From NCBI GenBank assembly GCA_016874895.1, contig VGSX01000223.1, positions 1-6,138 of the forward strand: a DNA stretch of 6,138 nucleotides. The letters are read 5' to 3'. The position numbers and the translations under genes are program-made. Each line of letters starts with the position of its first letter. The first letter of the stretch is position 1. The notes below the pieces were generated by a model, which saw only the letters and a program-made list of their open reading frames with translations, was not told where the DNA came from and did not search any database. This DNA is from Deltaproteobacteria bacterium. Its GTDB lineage: Bacteria; Desulfobacterota; Desulfobaccia; Desulfobaccales; Desulfobaccaceae. Positions 4,300-6,138 of this stretch are shown here, in pieces.

Positions 4300-6138
4300 A
4301 TGCAGCAACGTGCGGCGCCGCAGGCCGATCCCCGGCAGTTAGCCTCCTTTCTGGCGGATTTTCCCGATCCGGCCTTTATCTCCGATCATGAAGGCCGGTT
4401 GGTCTATCTGAACCGGGCCGCCCAGGAACTGCTCGGCAGCCGCATCCGGTCGGGGGATAAACTTAAGGCCGATGATCTCTTTCTCCTGGATCTGGGGAGT
4501 GGACGCGGCGGTATCGTGGGCAGGTGTTTCCAAGAAAAAAAACTCCATCGCACCCCGGTGCGGGTGCTGACTGCAACGGGTACCTGGCTGATGATGTCCC
4601 TTACCGCCAGCCTCATTGCCGATGAGGCGGGACAGCCGGCCGGCTGTTGGGCTATCCTCCGGGATATGGAAGGAGACTTAATTTCTCACCCTGATATTAA
4701 TAGTTATCTAACCATGCTTTCCAGTATTTTGCATAACTTCCCTACGCCTTTCTTTATGGTGAATCCGGACCTGACCATCTCGTTTATGAATCCCCAATGC
4801 GAGCGTCTGACAGGCTTTTCCCGGGAAGAATCCCTAAAAGGTTTGACCTGTGCCGATATCCTGCGCACGCCCAAATGCAATACCCCCGAATGCCTCCTGA
4901 AAAAGGTCATGGCTACCGGCCTGCCGGTATCCGGGGTCCGGCAGACCATCCGAGACCGGCGAGGCAATGAGATCCCGGTGGTGGTGAACGCCTCGGCCCT
5001 GACGGATCATAATAACCAGATTATCGGCGGCTTCGAGTTCATCCGGGATATTTCCGCCGTAGTGGAGGCGGAGCAGAAGATTAATCTGGTCACCGAATTG
5101 ACCCAGGAAGGCATCCTCATGGTGGATGAGAATTTCATAATCCTCTTTGCCAACACCAAGATGTCGGAGATCTCGGGAATTCCCAAGGAAATACTCATCG
5201 GCCTGGATGTCGCGGAAATTATTCCGGCGGAGTACTTTCAGGTCATCCAGGAAATGGTTACCAAAGTCGAGCAGGGCCGACGCCTGTGCTTCTGCGGTAT
5301 CATCGATCCAGTCACCCCGGACGGCAGTGATTTTCGAAATTTCGAAACCTGTATTGCGGTTTCCACCATCGGCAAGCACGTCATCACCTGCGTTTACTTC
5401 CACGACCTCACCAAACGCAATGAATACGAGAGGGAATTAAAGAAGGCCAAGAGCTTCCTGGAAAATATCATCCGCAGCTCTGTGGACGGCATCGTGGTGG
5501 TGGATACCGCCGGCAAGGTGCTATATTTCAATGAGGGCGCCGAAAGGATTCTGGGATATAAGGCCGAGGAGGTGGTGGGACACTCCGAAGTATTATACGA
5601 GTTTTACGAACCGACCCTGGCCAAGGAAATGATGCGGCGCATGCGCAGCGATGAGTACGGGCCCCCCGGGAAGCTGAGAACCACGCCCATAACTTTTCGC
5701 TCCAAGACCGGAGAACAGATCCCGGTGATGTTTTCCGCCGCCATCATCAAGGAAGATGACCAGGAAATCGCCAGCGTGGGCATCTTTTCCGACCGGCGGG
5801 AGCATCTGCGTATCCGCAAGGAGTTGGAAGAAGCCAAAATACAACTCATGCAGACCGAAAAGATCGCCTCCCTGGGCCGCCTGGCCGCCGCCGTGGCCCA
5901 CGAAATCAATAATCCCCTGGCCGGCATCCTGATCTACGCCGAAATTCTCTTAAAGGAGTTGGCAAGCAATCCCCGTTTTAAAGAGGATCTGGAAGAAATC
6001 ATCCAGCAGACCATGCGCTGCAAAGAGATCGTCACCCGCCTGCTGGAATTCAGCCGGCAATCACAGGGAGAAATGACCACGTTTTATATCAATGACATCA
6101 TCGACCGTTGCATCAAACTCCTCCGGCAGCAGGCGCTC
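4300..6138 (+). CDS. Multi-PAS sensor histidine kinase (3' partial)
   Basis: The frame is open from the ATG at 4300 to the window edge: 613 residues with no stop. The nearest upstream in-frame stop is the TAA at 4261-4263 and there is no start codon between them, so 4300 is the first possible start; its ribosome site is weak (GGAAA at 4288-4292). Domains by eye: PAS1 about 14-125 (DFPDPAFISDHEGRLVYLN), PAS2 about 135-258 (FPTPFFMVNPDLTISFMN), PAS3 about 262-384 (EGILMVDENFIILFANTK), PAS4 about 385-505 (SSVDGIVVVDTAGKVLYFN), a short coiled linker, then HisKA from about 517 with the H-box AHEINNPLAGI, phospho-histidine H534. The ATP-binding domain must lie past the edge. No signal peptide or membrane span is seen, so it senses a cytoplasmic signal. 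PAS2 has C184, C193 and C198 (CX8CX4C), and PAS3 has a CFC; these could sense redox state or bind metal. The upstream receiver protein is a candidate partner. Ligand and target are unknown. Confidence 0.92.
   Translation, partial: MQQRAAPQADPRQLASFLADFPDPAFISDHEGRLVYLNRAAQELLGSRIRSGDKLKADDLFLLDLGSGRGGIVGRCFQEKKLHRTPVRVLTATGTWLMMSLTASLIADEAGQPAGCWAILRDMEGDLISHPDINSYLTMLSSILHNFPTPFFMVNPDLTISFMNPQCERLTGFSREESLKGLTCADILRTPKCNTPECLLKKVMATGLPVSGVRQTIRDRRGNEIPVVVNASALTDHNNQIIGGFEFIRDISAVVEAEQKINLVTELTQEGILMVDENFIILFANTKMSEISGIPKEILIGLDVAEIIPAEYFQVIQEMVTKVEQGRRLCFCGIIDPVTPDGSDFRNFETCIAVSTIGKHVITCVYFHDLTKRNEYERELKKAKSFLENIIRSSVDGIVVVDTAGKVLYFNEGAERILGYKAEEVVGHSEVLYEFYEPTLAKEMMRRMRSDEYGPPGKLRTTPITFRSKTGEQIPVMFSAAIIKEDDQEIASVGIFSDRREHLRIRKELEEAKIQLMQTEKIASLGRLAAAVAHEINNPLAGILIYAEILLKELASNPRFKEDLEEIIQQTMRCKEIVTRLLEFSRQSQGEMTTFYINDIIDRCIKLLRQQAL

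Noticed and set aside
4834..5403. Minus-strand frame of 189 codons opposite the kinase
   Set aside because: It lies wholly inside the PAS domains of the plus-strand kinase and has no recognisable domain.
1..6138. Genetic code with UGA fully reassigned
   Set aside because: mvhD, metV and metF all end at TGA just past their conserved domains, and no other gene has internal TGA codons.

Overview
The window reads as a GC-rich bacterial chromosome segment from an anaerobe that runs the methyl branch of the Wood-Ljungdahl (reductive acetyl-CoA) pathway and makes selenoproteins. The gene set (HdrA-like flavoprotein, MvhD, MetV, MetF), the selenocysteine codon and the many-PAS histidine kinase fit a sulfate-reducing or syntrophic member of the Desulfobacterota best. 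That placement is an inference from gene content, not from a marker gene.

Left part (1-3380, + strand): the 3' end of an hdrA-like gene, then mvhD, metV and metF, all co-directional. metV and metF overlap by an ATGA junction. This order matches the hdr-mvhD-metV-metF arrangement known from acetogens such as Moorella, where the products form a multi-subunit methylenetetrahydrofolate reductase. The expected flow is electrons between HdrA (FAD plus Fe-S clusters), MvhD ([2Fe-2S] relay), MetV (zinc/Fe-S type partner) and MetF (FAD, methylene-THF to methyl-THF).

The main point of the window is mvhD. Its true start is at 1292, and it carries one in-frame TGA at 1337-1339, exactly where the family has a conserved cysteine. 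A hairpin starting 15 bases after the TGA, with a GGU apical loop and a bulged U, looks like a bacterial SECIS. A start-to-stop gene caller would cut off the first 26 residues, including this redox motif. Other genes here end in TGA, so the standard code applies and the in-frame TGA is best read as selenocysteine.

Middle (3381-4299): a 175-base spacer with overlapping hairpins, a stand-alone receiver-domain response regulator (3556-3939), a strong intrinsic terminator (3986-4021), and a roughly 280-base stretch before the next gene that holds a small palindrome and a MITE-like element built of TCAGC heptads.

Right part (4300-6138): a soluble histidine kinase with four PAS-like domains and a HisKA domain, cut by the window edge before its ATP-binding domain. 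One PAS domain has a three-cysteine pattern that suggests redox or metal sensing. The regulator and kinase may form a two-component pair, but the terminator between them argues for separate transcripts.

No protein-coding gene on the minus strand, tRNA, rRNA, CRISPR array or complete transposase gene was found.
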